Positions 1 to 8,096 of a stretch of 21,118 bases of DNA are shown piece by piece. This DNA is from DAOUFU01 sp034429275 (lineage in GTDB: Bacteria > Chloroflexota > Anaerolineae > Aggregatilineales > Aggregatilineaceae): NCBI GenBank assembly GCA_034429275.1, contig DAOUFU010000088.1, positions 1 to 21,118 of the forward strand, written 5' to 3'. Position numbers and translations under genes: made by a program. Under the pieces are notes generated by a model. The model searched no databases and was not told the origin of the DNA. It was given only the letters and a program-made list of their open reading frames with translations. Position 1 is the stretch's first letter. Every line of letters starts with the position of its first letter.

Positions 1-521
1 ACGCCGGGGACCAGCACCCGAACGCGATCGGGAAGCATAAACTGGCCCGAAGCCGCCAGCCAGCGATCTCGCACCGCCTGGGTGATGGCGATGATCTGGG
101 TGATGTCGCGGCGGAAAAATCCACGCTGCCAGGGTTTGGCCGGGAACCACCAGCCCATCGCGTTCCAAATGACCGGGATGGCATTGGCGCGCGCGGCGGC
201 TGCCGCAAAGGGCAGCGAATGGTAGTCGCTGTGGATGGCATGAATATCCAGGCGGCGGACCAGGCCGGCGAGCTTGCGGCTGATGGGGAACCGCCGGTAG
301 AGGGCCGGGACAAACCAGGTGTTGATGCCGCGATAGGGCAGGGCGTGAAACGTGACCCCAAGCGCCTGCGCTGCTTCGGGCCATACACCCGGACGCGGTC
401 CGACCAGGTGCAGCGCCCAGCCATGATCGCCAGACAGCAGCGCTTTCATCAGGTTAAGCTGGACGCTTTCGCCTCCGCCGAGGCCGCTGTAGGCGGAAAT
501 GAACAGCAGGTTTCGTATCAT
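1..521 (-). CDS. GT4-type glycosyltransferase, N-terminal part (cut by window edge)
   Basis: Reading the minus strand from the ATG at 521 gives an open frame that runs off the left edge, so about 173 residues of the N-terminal half are visible. It begins MIRNLLFISAYSGLGGGESV. A hydrophobic first strand followed by a glycine-rich GLGGGE loop is typical of the N-terminal Rossmann domain of GT-B, GT4-family glycosyltransferases, which transfer a sugar from a nucleotide donor to a lipid-linked acceptor at the cytoplasmic membrane face. The donor-binding C-terminal domain with the EX7E motif lies outside the window. An in-frame stop lies just upstream and no other start is available, so the start is firm. 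It sits 32 nt downstream of the LegB-like dehydratase gene, the last visible member of the minus-strand polysaccharide block. Sugar specificity cannot be told. Confidence 0.8.
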   Translation of the reverse strand, partial: MIRNLLFISAYSGLGGGESVQLNLMKALLSGDHGWALHLVGPRPGVWPEAAQALGVTFHALPYRGINTWFVPALYRRFPISRKLAGLVRRLDIHAIHSDYHSLPFAAAAARANAIPVIWNAMGWWFPAKPWQRGFFRRDITQIIAITQAVRDRWLAASGQFMLPDRVRVLVPG

Positions 522-553
522 CGCGAAATCACAGAGTGCTTAAGTCGATGCGC

Positions 554-1549
554 CTAGAAAGCATACCGCCCGGTATCAAACAGGTCGAGATGGTGCGCGA
601 TCCAGTCGATAGTACGGTTTAACCCTTCTTCGAGCGAGACGAGCGGTTCCCAGCCCATCACGGTTTTGGCCAAGGTGTTATTGGAGCGCAGGCGCAGCAC
701 TTCGCTGTTTTGCGGGCGGATGCGCTGGCTGTCAGTCACAATGCGCGGTGTGCGCCCCGTGCGCGCGCTGCACAGCTGGATCGCCAGCTCCGCCAGCTCA
801 CCGATCGAGATGGTGTGGCCGGTGCCCAGATTGATCGCGCGGCCTGTGGTGGCTTCGGTGTCGGCAGCCATGACGAAGCCGCGCACCGTGTCGGTGACAT
901 AGGTCAGGTCGCGGGTGGGATGCAGCGCGCCCAGCCGGACTTCATCGCGAGTCAGGGCCTGGCTGATGATGGTAGGAATGACGGCGCGGGCGCTCTGGCG
1001 TGGCCCAAAGGTGTTGAACGGGCGGATGATACGCACCGGCAGATCGTAGGCTGCGTGGAAGCTGAGCGCCAGCGCGTCCGATGCGGTTTTGGAGGCGGCA
1101 TAGGGCGACTGGGGATGGATCGGGTGTGATTCGTCGATAGGCTCAATCTGCGCGGTGCCGTATACCTCACTGGTGGAGGTCACCATCACATAAGGCGTTT
1201 TGTGATCGCGCGCAGCGGTCAGGACGTTGAGCGTGCCCATCACGTTCACTTCTATCACCTCGCGTGGGTGCTGGTACGAATAGGGGATCGTGATCACCGC
1301 TCCGAGGTGGTACACCTGGTCCATGCCGCGTACCGCCTGGGCAACCGCTTCGCCATCGCGCAGATCGCCGAAGACCAGCTCGATATGCTCGCGTATGGAG
1401 GGCGGCAGAAGCTCCAGCGCGCCCGCATGGTGGCCGGAGTTGTAGCGTACAAAGGCGCGGACGCGGACTCCCTGCTGTACCAACATTTCCACCAGATGGC
1501 TGCCGATGAAGCCTCCCGCACCGGTGACTAAGGCTCGTTTTTCCGTCAT
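554..1549 (-). CDS. LegB-type NAD-dependent 4,6-dehydratase/epimerase (extended SDR)
   Basis: This is a 331-aa extended short-chain dehydrogenase/reductase. The NAD-binding motif TGAGGFIGSH is at residues 9-18, TSTSEVYG at 124-131 and the catalytic YxxxK (Tyr150, Lys154) in SPYAASK. Segments such as IPYSY, RPFNTFGPRQSARAVIPT and LHPTRD closely resemble the LegB / LLPSF_EDH_00030 family, whose founding members convert UDP-GlcNAc to the 4-keto-6-deoxy sugar. The start at 1549 is chosen because MTEKRALVTG is the normal family N-terminus, AGGA-type Shine-Dalgarno bases precede it, and a longer form starting at 1648 would overlap the upstream GT2 gene by 56 bp. None of the usual LegB partners (aminotransferase, sialic-acid-like synthase) is nearby, so the product may be a different 4-keto or epimerised sugar. 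Family call is strong; exact substrate is inferred. Confidence 0.88.
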   Translation of the reverse strand: MTEKRALVTGAGGFIGSHLVEMLVQQGVRVRAFVRYNSGHHAGALELLPPSIREHIELVFGDLRDGEAVAQAVRGMDQVYHLGAVITIPYSYQHPREVIEVNVMGTLNVLTAARDHKTPYVMVTSTSEVYGTAQIEPIDESHPIHPQSPYAASKTASDALALSFHAAYDLPVRIIRPFNTFGPRQSARAVIPTIISQALTRDEVRLGALHPTRDLTYVTDTVRGFVMAADTEATTGRAINLGTGHTISIGELAELAIQLCSARTGRTPRIVTDSQRIRPQNSEVLRLRSNNTLAKTVMGWEPLVSLEEGLNRTIDWIAHHLDLFDTGRYAF

Positions 1550-1592
1550 CCTGCGATCCTTGTTGGGTGAATGTGGTGATCCAGAGCGATCC

Positions 1593-2459
1593 CTATGAAT
1601 TTGCCGCTTTGCGAATCTGGAAACGCTGCTTGAGCGCCATTCCCGCACGAGTGGGCATAACCAGCGCCGTCAGCAGCCGCGCAGCCCAGGCTCCGTGATA
1701 CAGCCGGGTGTAAACCAGCATGTCCTCAAAATATACCCGGCGCGTGGTGGTGGGCACTTTGTTCAGGCTGGCGTGCTCGTCGTGATAGAGCCAGTAGTCT
1801 GCCAGGTAATGAACAGCCGCGCCGGTGGCCATGATCCGGCGGCACAGGTCATCATCGGTGAAGAACAATTTCAGGCGCGTGTCAAAATGGTCGATCTGCT
1901 CCAGAATGGACCGCCGAACGACCAGAAATGACCCCGGCGCAACATCTACCGCGCGCGTGGAAGTGCGATCCCAATCCTCATACCACATGGCCCGCTGACG
2001 CCGTTTTCGCCAGCCGGGCAGCACCAGCCCGATCGGCGTGTAGGCCAGCAGCAGATCGGCCAGGGTATTAAAACGCGAACAGGTGCGCTGAACCGTGCCA
2101 TCGGGAAAGCGCTCCTGGGCGGTCAGCGCGCCTACATCGGGGTGAGCATCCAGGTAAGCAACCACCGCGCTCAGCGAACTGACGATCACCGTATCTGGGT
2201 TGAGGATTAACACATAATCGCCCTGTGCAGCACGCATCCCCAGATTGTTACCGCCGGAGTACCAGAGGTTTGTGGAGGACTCGATCAGCGTGATGTGGGG
2301 AAACTCAGCGCGCACCATCGCGGCGCTGCCATCGCGCGAGGCATTATCTACCACGATGATCTCATGCGGAAAATCGCGCGAGGTGGCTTCGAGCGATGCC
2401 AGCACACGGCGCAGCTCGGCCTGAGTGTTGTAGTTGCAGATCACGGTGGACAGGCGCAT
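1593..2459 (-). CDS. Family 2 glycosyltransferase (rhamnosyltransferase-like)
   Basis: This is a 288-aa GT-A fold glycosyltransferase. Visible signatures are the N-terminal strand STVICNYNT, VVDNASRDGS at about 36-45 (nucleotide-binding loop), GGNNLGMRAAQGDYVLILNPDT at about 69-90 in two runs, ending in the NPD that stands in for the DXD metal site, and a TDDDLCRR segment near the catalytic base. This layout is common in GT2 enzymes that add rhamnose or other deoxyhexoses during O-antigen or EPS assembly. The start is uncertain: an in-frame GTG at 2504 and an ATG at 2474 would add 15 or 5 residues, but MRLSTVICNYNT at 2459 matches the usual family start; none has a good ribosome site. A 153-nt gap separates it from the methyltransferase gene upstream. 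The dehydratase gene follows 43 nt downstream. Confidence 0.88.
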   Translation of the reverse strand: MRLSTVICNYNTQAELRRVLASLEATSRDFPHEIIVVDNASRDGSAAMVRAEFPHITLIESSTNLWYSGGNNLGMRAAQGDYVLILNPDTVIVSSLSAVVAYLDAHPDVGALTAQERFPDGTVQRTCSRFNTLADLLLAYTPIGLVLPGWRKRRQRAMWYEDWDRTSTRAVDVAPGSFLVVRRSILEQIDHFDTRLKLFFTDDDLCRRIMATGAAVHYLADYWLYHDEHASLNKVPTTTRRVYFEDMLVYTRLYHGAWAARLLTALVMPTRAGMALKQRFQIRKAANS

Positions 2460-2525
2460 AACGCACGAAACCATCGATGGTGAGCCAAAATCATGACCGT
2501 TCACTGGGGCGGCTCATAGGGCGAG

Positions 2526-2531
2526 AGTATA
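2526..2531 (-). promoter_or_regulatory. Possible -10 element (TATACT) upstream of the GT2 gene
   Basis: On the minus strand the hexamer TATACT lies in the 153-nt gap between the methyltransferase and GT2 genes. The hexamer 17 nt upstream (TTAGCG) matches the -35 consensus at only three positions. The gap is the largest inside the minus-strand run, so an internal promoter for the last three genes is plausible, but the evidence is weak. Confidence 0.3.
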
Positions 2532-2612
2532 ACGCATCAGCGGCTACTCGCTAAGCGGCGATTGCCCTTCGTATTCCTGCCATTGGGACCGGGTGAGGCA
2601 GCCGATCCGGCC

Positions 2613-3392
2613 TCAATGGCGGTCGGTCTCCGGCTTGCGCGCGATGACCATCGTCGTGAAATTGAACGGCCAGGGAGCGATGACTCGCAGTATTGCTCCG
2701 AGTGTATCCGCCAGCCAGGTGGTGTGATAATACCCCCTGGCGCGGAAGGGCCAGCCCAATCCCCACAGGGTAAAGGCGTGACTGGTCGGTTTGCCCAGCA
2801 GCACCTCGAAACCGACTTTTTCTAGCTCCGCACGCAGTTGATGCTGGGTGTAGGTGCTCTCGTAAAATTCGTCGTCGGTGAGTTGACTCTGGCGCAGCAC
2901 GCGACGCTTCCAGTGCACCAGCCGGTGCACCACATTGGGATACGGGATCGTCAGCACCACAACGCCGCCAGGCACGAGCACGCGGTATGCCTCGCGCAGA
3001 GCAGGGCCAGGCCCATGCTCGAAATGTTCCAACACGCCGAATGAAAGGTAGCCGTGCAGCGAATTGGCCGCATAGGGCAGGGCATGGACATCGCCCACAT
3101 GTTGGATCAGGCTCGGATCGTGGCGACGGGCCGCGCGGAGTGCGTTTTCGGCATAGTCCAACCCGATCATCTTGAACCCCTGGGCGCGCAGGTAAATCAG
3201 GGCTGCACCCAGGCCGCTCCCCGCTTCCAGGATAATCCCCTCTTTAGAGAGATAGCGAGGGAACACATCAAACTGGTCTTTGACGCGGCGCTCGCGCAGC
3301 GTTTGCAGTTCGAGTTCGAGATCGGCACTGTCCCAGATATCTTCCCAGGCTTTGCGCGTTGAGTCGTACAGGGTATTGGGCTGTTGGGTCAT
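2613..3392 (-). CDS. Class I SAM-dependent methyltransferase
   Basis: This is a 259-aa protein with a Rossmann methyltransferase core. Motif I EAGSGLG (residues 56-62) binds S-adenosylmethionine. Asp79 in GLDYAE ends strand 2, the expected ribose-binding acidic residue. GDVHALPY (100-107) and GVLEHF (119-124) follow, and LVPGGVVVLTIP (139-150) is the usual post-core strand. This is the Methyltransf_11/UbiE-like type. Within a polysaccharide operon it probably O-methylates a sugar, though the substrate cannot be read from sequence. Its ATG at 3392 has GAGGA about 9 nt upstream. It lies 12 nt after the CgeB-like gene, consistent with co-transcription. Confidence 0.88.
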   Translation of the reverse strand: MTQQPNTLYDSTRKAWEDIWDSADLELELQTLRERRVKDQFDVFPRYLSKEGIILEAGSGLGAALIYLRAQGFKMIGLDYAENALRAARRHDPSLIQHVGDVHALPYAANSLHGYLSFGVLEHFEHGPGPALREAYRVLVPGGVVVLTIPYPNVVHRLVHWKRRVLRQSQLTDDEFYESTYTQHQLRAELEKVGFEVLLGKPTSHAFTLWGLGWPFRARGYYHTTWLADTLGAILRVIAPWPFNFTTMVIARKPETDRH

Positions 3393-3404
3393 GATGTTTC
3401 GTCC

Positions 3405-4550
3405 TCAGCGATCACGGAGATTCGTGACCAGGGTGACCAGCCGCGCCATGCGGTGGTCATAGGTGTGGTGGGCGTGCACATGGGCCTGGCCCGCCGCCGC
3501 GATACGAGCGCGTTCGTCATCGTGGGCCAGGTAGTAGGCAACCTGTTCGCGCAGGTGATCGGGATCGCGGTAGGTGACCAGGTGTTCGCCCAGGGTGAAC
3601 CATTGAGCGACGCCGGGACGGTCGTCCACGATCTGGAAGGTGCCCACGCCGCACGCCTCAAACAGGCGCATATTACCACCCCACAGCATAAAATTGCCAT
3701 GGGGATTGACCGTGATCCTGGCCGCGCGCGTAATGCGCAGCATCTGCTCACCGAGGGCAGGGCCGCGATAGTATGGGCGCAGCGACGGGGGCACCTCGTG
3801 CACGCTCCAGATGCCCAGATCAAACTCGCGCAGCGCCTCAAGCGCCGCGATTCGTTCGCCGTACAGGTTGGCCGGGATGAATGTGCCCACGACACCTACA
3901 TCACAGGCATACTGCGCGCGCTCAGACTCGGTCAAATCATACGGGTAGTGAAAGGCCGGGTCAATAGCCGATATGGGCAGCACTTCGGCGCGCGGTGATC
4001 CCAACTCGCGCCACTGCATCGCGTGATACAGGTCGTTGGTAATTACCAGGTCGTAGAGCGGGGCAGCCGCGCGCTCGATCGCACTTGAGAAGACGATGGG
4101 CGAGACGCCGCTCAAATAAACCAGCGTGAAGCCCAATTCGGCTTTGAGCCTGGCGAGTGTCGCCGGGGTAATTACGCGATTGCCACCCGTCAGCAGCACG
4201 ACATCGGGCCGCGCAGTGTGCAGCATGTGGCTAAAGCGCCGATTGCGCAGGCGGAAGTCGGGGTGAAGCTGTGGGGCATAGTGAGCCAGCGCTGCGGCCA
4301 GCGTGCCGAGTCCTCGCCGCCCGGTGAAGCGGCTCAACCGGGTCGCACGCCTGCCGAAGAGGGCTGGATCGCTGCGGACGAACGCTTCGACTGTATGACC
4401 CTGGCGGCGCAGCGCGCGAGTCCAGAAAAACGCGCCTTGGGAGGGCGGAAACAGCAGCGGCAGGTCCTCTGGTTTGAGCGTTGAACCGGCGCGTTGAGCG
4501 GCAGCCAGTTCTTCGGGGTGGTGTAGGTCGGCAACGATGACGAATTTCAC
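3405..4550 (-). CDS. CgeB-like glycosyltransferase (Glyco_trans_1_2 domain)
   Basis: This is a 381-aa GT-B protein. The N-terminal half contains DVVLLTGGNRVI and a conserved VYLSGVSPI segment. The C-terminal half holds VGVVGTF, then NPHGNF, GNMRLFEACGVGTFQIVDD and a terminal helix, which is the pattern of the CgeB / Glyco_trans_1_2 family rather than classic GT4, and it lacks EX7E. CgeB proteins are implicated in spore-coat and surface polysaccharide glycosylation. The start is GTG at 4550, supported by an excellent GGAGG 5 nt upstream; this Shine-Dalgarno runs into the asnB stop codon. The gap to asnB is 2 nt, implying translational coupling. Sugar donor is unknown. Confidence 0.85.
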   Translation of the reverse strand: MKFVIVADLHHPEELAAAQRAGSTLKPEDLPLLFPPSQGAFFWTRALRRQGHTVEAFVRSDPALFGRRATRLSRFTGRRGLGTLAAALAHYAPQLHPDFRLRNRRFSHMLHTARPDVVLLTGGNRVITPATLARLKAELGFTLVYLSGVSPIVFSSAIERAAAPLYDLVITNDLYHAMQWRELGSPRAEVLPISAIDPAFHYPYDLTESERAQYACDVGVVGTFIPANLYGERIAALEALREFDLGIWSVHEVPPSLRPYYRGPALGEQMLRITRAARITVNPHGNFMLWGGNMRLFEACGVGTFQIVDDRPGVAQWFTLGEHLVTYRDPDHLREQVAYYLAHDDERARIAAAGQAHVHAHHTYDHRMARLVTLVTNLRDR

Positions 4551-4552
4551 CC

Positions 4553-6541
4553 TTACCTCCCGGTGGGAATATGCGGCGGCGCGTCAATAGTTGCCTGCTG
4601 CCACAGTTCCAGCAGCAGCAGGCGGAAAATCACCTCTACCCGCTCGATACGCTTGGAGAAGTGATCACGCAACAGCGCTTCAAGCGGCGCACGGGCGAAT
4701 AACCCACGTGCAAGGCTGTGTTCATCTAGAAGGATCGCCTGCACACGTTCGGCCAGGGCGGTATCGAACCAGCGCAGGATCGGCGTACCGAAGGGCTGCT
4801 TTGGACGCTGGAGTGCGAATTCTGGCAGGTGGGAACGCATGGCTTCGCGCAAGACATACTTGTTGCTCCGCAAGCGGATCGCGGCGGGAATGTGCATGGC
4901 ATACTCAAGCAATGGCGGATCAAAAAACGGCACGCGCGCTTCCAACGAGTGCGCCATAGTGACCTTGTCCACGGCCAGCAACCCGTTGCCCGGCAGCCAG
5001 GTGGCGATGACGAGCGCCTGGGCCAGGTCTTCCGGTTGATCCGTCCAGACGCGGTGCAGCAGATCGGCATAGACGGTTTCTTTGTGCTGCGCGCGCTGCC
5101 ATGCAGCCTGTGTCTCGGCGCTGTACAGGCGGTGGCGCATATCGTCTGAGAGCACCAGGCCTTCAAACGAAGCCAGTCGGCGCAGTCCTTCTGCATTGGG
5201 CAGGTTGAGCGCGCGCCATTCGGGCAGATAGGCGGGCAGCGCGCCGATCACCCGCCACCGCCGCATGGCCGGATAGAGCTTTTCCAGGTGACCGAGCGGC
5301 TGGCCGATCCAGCGTGCACGCCGTTCCCGCGAGAGAGCGCGATCGAGCCGGGCCGCCGTATGCAGAACCCAGGGCACGCGCCGATGAGAGCGATAGCCGC
5401 AGAACAACTCGTCCCCGCCCGTGCCGTTGAGCACGACCTTGACGTGTTGGGCGGTGAGCGCAGCCAGCGCCTGGAGCGAGATAATCGACGGATTGGCATT
5501 CGGCTCGTCGTGGTGGAAGACATAGGCCAACAGTGTGTTCCACCAGTCATCCGCCGTGATGATCAGCTCGTGGTGATCGGCTTTGAAATGCTCAGCGATT
5601 CGCCGCGCGTGCAGGGTTTCGTCATCAGGGTTTGACGCGCCGCGCCCAACATCGTACCCCACCGAGAAGGTCTTGATTCGGCCCGGTTCAAGCGTGCTCA
5701 TGAGGGCCAGCATGGTTGCGGAATCTATGCCGCCGCTGAGGAACAATCCCAGCGGGACATCCGAGCGCAGGTGCAGCCGGACGGCTTCCCGCAGGCGTTC
5801 TCCGGTCTCGCGCACAATCGCTTTCTCGTCTGTGGGGCGCTGTGCCGGTGCGGGATAGCGGGGCCGCCAATGCTCGATCAAACGCTGCTGCCCATTCTCT
5901 ACGACGAGTGCATATCCCGGCGGGAGACGGCGCACCCCATTATACAGCGTATCGCTGCCGATCATGTACCCGAACGACAGGAAGGTATCGAGCACATCCA
6001 GGTTGAGCGCGCGGGGCAGGGTGGGATCGGCAAACAGGGCTTTGGCTTCCGAGGCGAACAACAGTCGCCCGTCGTGCTCGGCCAGGTAGAGCGGCTTGAT
6101 CCCCACGTGGTCGATGGCGAGCACTAGCCGTTCGTGGCGGGTATCCCACAGGGCGAAAGCGTACATGCCGCGCAGGTGCCCAAACAAGTCCAGCCCCCAC
6201 TGCTCGTACCCGTGTACCAGCGTCTCGGTATCGGTACGCGTGCTGAAGGTGTGGCCGAGCTGCTCAAGTTCGTCGCGCAGCTCCAGGTAATTGTAGATCT
6301 CGCCGTTGAAGACGATGGCGATTGAGCGGTCTTCGTTGAAGATCGGCTGATCGCCAGTATCCAGGTCGATGATGCTCAGCCGACGCATCCCCAGGGCAAC
6401 CTGCGGCGCGGCTGGCGGCCAGTGATAAAACCCATCGCCATCAGGGCCACGATGCGCAATGGTCCGGCTCATGGCGCGCACGAGCGCGGGGTCTGCGCGC
6501 TTGTTTCCGGCCAGATCCAGCAAACCAACGATTCCACACAT
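4553..6541 (-). CDS. asnB: Glutamine-hydrolysing asparagine synthase-type amidotransferase
   Basis: This is a 662-aa two-domain protein. The N-terminal class II glutaminase starts MCGIVG with the catalytic Cys2, then RRLSIIDL at about 53-60 and FNGEIYN at 78-84. The C-terminal synthetase domain has the ATP-pyrophosphatase P-loop SGGIDS at 269-274, VVLNGTGGDELFCGY near 370 and LLAVDKVTMAHSLEARVPFFD near 530-550. The family uses glutamine-derived ammonia and ATP to amidate a carboxylate. At over 100 residues longer than E. coli AsnB it resembles AsnB paralogues found in polysaccharide clusters, where some, such as WbpS, are proposed to convert uronic acids to uronamides. It sits between the flippase (1-nt gap) and the CgeB-like gene (2-nt gap). 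Free asparagine synthesis is the alternative; context favours sugar amidation but does not prove it. Confidence 0.93.
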   Translation of the reverse strand: MCGIVGLLDLAGNKRADPALVRAMSRTIAHRGPDGDGFYHWPPAAPQVALGMRRLSIIDLDTGDQPIFNEDRSIAIVFNGEIYNYLELRDELEQLGHTFSTRTDTETLVHGYEQWGLDLFGHLRGMYAFALWDTRHERLVLAIDHVGIKPLYLAEHDGRLLFASEAKALFADPTLPRALNLDVLDTFLSFGYMIGSDTLYNGVRRLPPGYALVVENGQQRLIEHWRPRYPAPAQRPTDEKAIVRETGERLREAVRLHLRSDVPLGLFLSGGIDSATMLALMSTLEPGRIKTFSVGYDVGRGASNPDDETLHARRIAEHFKADHHELIITADDWWNTLLAYVFHHDEPNANPSIISLQALAALTAQHVKVVLNGTGGDELFCGYRSHRRVPWVLHTAARLDRALSRERRARWIGQPLGHLEKLYPAMRRWRVIGALPAYLPEWRALNLPNAEGLRRLASFEGLVLSDDMRHRLYSAETQAAWQRAQHKETVYADLLHRVWTDQPEDLAQALVIATWLPGNGLLAVDKVTMAHSLEARVPFFDPPLLEYAMHIPAAIRLRSNKYVLREAMRSHLPEFALQRPKQPFGTPILRWFDTALAERVQAILLDEHSLARGLFARAPLEALLRDHFSKRIERVEVIFRLLLLELWQQATIDAPPHIPTGR

Positions 6542-6542
6542 C

Positions 6543-8093
6543 TCAGGTTAGCTCACGTTTCCAATAGCGGCTGATGATCCTTCCGCCGGGGATGGCCAGC
6601 ATCAGCCGATAGAGCAAGTCCCAGTCGTCGCGCGCGATGGCTCCGCTGACCAATACCAGCAGCAGGTAGATCGGCGCACCGCCCAATGCCGCGATCGCCG
6701 GGTGCACACTGCGCAGCAGGATCATCACTGCCACCAGCCCCAGCGCCACCAGCCCCAACCGCCAGAGGTGATTTATCATGCGCTGCCACCAATCTGCCGG
6801 GAAAGTGAAGGTGTACAACATCAAGCTGAGCACCCCGATCTCGGCGCACAGGCTGGCCACGGCTGCGCCCTGCACCCCGATCCTGGGCAGCAGCAGCAGG
6901 TTAAGCACAATGTTGGCCGACAGACCACTCACGCGGATCACCAGCAGGCGGCGCTGCCGATTCATGATCAGCAGCGCCTGGGCGAAGACGTTGGCGACCA
7001 TCGTGACAACCGTATACCAGATCAGCACTTGCAGTACGTCGGCGGTGCGGGTGAAATCGGCACTGAACAGCAGCGACGACAGTGGTACCGCCAGCAGGGT
7101 AGTATAAACAGCGATCGGCAGGCTGACCATCAAGTTGAAGAAGGCCAGCTTCTCCATAAGAAAGAGGAACATGGCGTTCTGCCCGCTGCCATAGGCGCGC
7201 GACATGATGGGGAACACGGCGACCAGGATCGTCGTGCTGAGCAGCTCGATCACCCCAAAGACGATCACAAACCCGGCGGTGAGCTGGCCCGTGCCTGTTT
7301 CTCCGATGAGCGCGGTGGTGATCAGCTTGTCGGCGTGCTGGTAGGCCATCGCCAGGAACGAGGTCAGCGCGATGGGCCAGCCGTTGACCAGCAGCAGCCG
7401 CATGAGAGCGCGATCTGCCGGCCATGCGGGCCGTGTGCCAAGCCGCAGCAAAACAAACCAATACATCCCGGAGCGCAGTATCCCCGCGATCAGGGTGGCG
7501 GTGTAAAGACCCCACAGCCCGGCATCGGCGGCCAGCGCGGCAGCCGCCAACACAACCAACACGGCCACGTGTCCAGCGGATATCAGCGCCGGGATCACCA
7601 TGCGCTCGACGGCCAATAACTGGTTGTGGCACATATTGCCAAAGGCGTCGATCAGCAGGTTGATGGCAGCAAAAGCCAGCAGCGCGCGCAGCTCGACACT
7701 ATAGCCAAACAGCAGCGCAGCGACGGTCAGCACAAGGTAGCCAACGGCTGCTAATGCGGGCTGCATGGTCAGCGTGGCCGCGAGATAGCGCCCGGCTTCG
7801 CGGGGCTTGTTCGCCACATCGCGGATCACAATCAGTCCCATGCCGAATTCGGGGATAGCTGCGCCAATGGCCATCAGCGCGCCAATGGTGCCATAGACTC
7901 CATAGCCCTCCGCACCCAACCAGCGCGCCAGCAGAAGCTGCCAGGCGAACTGGATGCCTTTGGTGGCGATGCTCGAAAACGCCAGCGCTGCCGCATTGCG
8001 CGCGGCGCGCTTCGCATCCGGTGAACTGAATCCCTGCGACGCAGACTCTGGGATGGCTGCTTCCGGGATCGGAACAGGCGCGGGGGTGCTCAT
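6543..8093 (-). CDS. Wzx-type oligosaccharide flippase
   Basis: This is a 516-aa polytopic membrane protein of the polysaccharide synthesis/RfbX branch of the MOP superfamily. After a soluble, proline-rich N-terminal stretch of about 27 residues come about 12-14 hydrophobic segments. The first contains the family-typical WQLLLARWLGAEGYGVYG stretch, followed by GMGLIVIRDVA. Members translocate undecaprenyl-linked repeat units across the cytoplasmic membrane. It starts 3 nt after the preceding GT4 stop and ends 1 nt before asnB, with no clear Shine-Dalgarno, so it is likely translated by coupling. A flippase together with many cytoplasmic glycosyltransferases points to a Wzx/Wzy-dependent route; the polymerase is not in the window. 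Confidence 0.92.
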   Translation of the reverse strand: MSTPAPVPIPEAAIPESASQGFSSPDAKRAARNAAALAFSSIATKGIQFAWQLLLARWLGAEGYGVYGTIGALMAIGAAIPEFGMGLIVIRDVANKPREAGRYLAATLTMQPALAAVGYLVLTVAALLFGYSVELRALLAFAAINLLIDAFGNMCHNQLLAVERMVIPALISAGHVAVLVVLAAAALAADAGLWGLYTATLIAGILRSGMYWFVLLRLGTRPAWPADRALMRLLLVNGWPIALTSFLAMAYQHADKLITTALIGETGTGQLTAGFVIVFGVIELLSTTILVAVFPIMSRAYGSGQNAMFLFLMEKLAFFNLMVSLPIAVYTTLLAVPLSSLLFSADFTRTADVLQVLIWYTVVTMVANVFAQALLIMNRQRRLLVIRVSGLSANIVLNLLLLPRIGVQGAAVASLCAEIGVLSLMLYTFTFPADWWQRMINHLWRLGLVALGLVAVMILLRSVHPAIAALGGAPIYLLLVLVSGAIARDDWDLLYRLMLAIPGGRIISRYWKRELT

Positions 8094-8096
8094 GGG

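Noticed and set aside
4593..4623. 9-bp perfect inverted repeat (GCCTGCTGC/GCAGCAGGC) near the end of asnB
   Set aside because: Lies within Leu/Gln codons of the conserved C-terminus and has no T-tract; most likely a by-product of repeated CTG/CAG codons.
6702..7619. 305-codon plus-strand frame opposite the flippase
   Set aside because: His/Gln-rich antisense of hydrophobic codons, a common artefact opposite membrane proteins.
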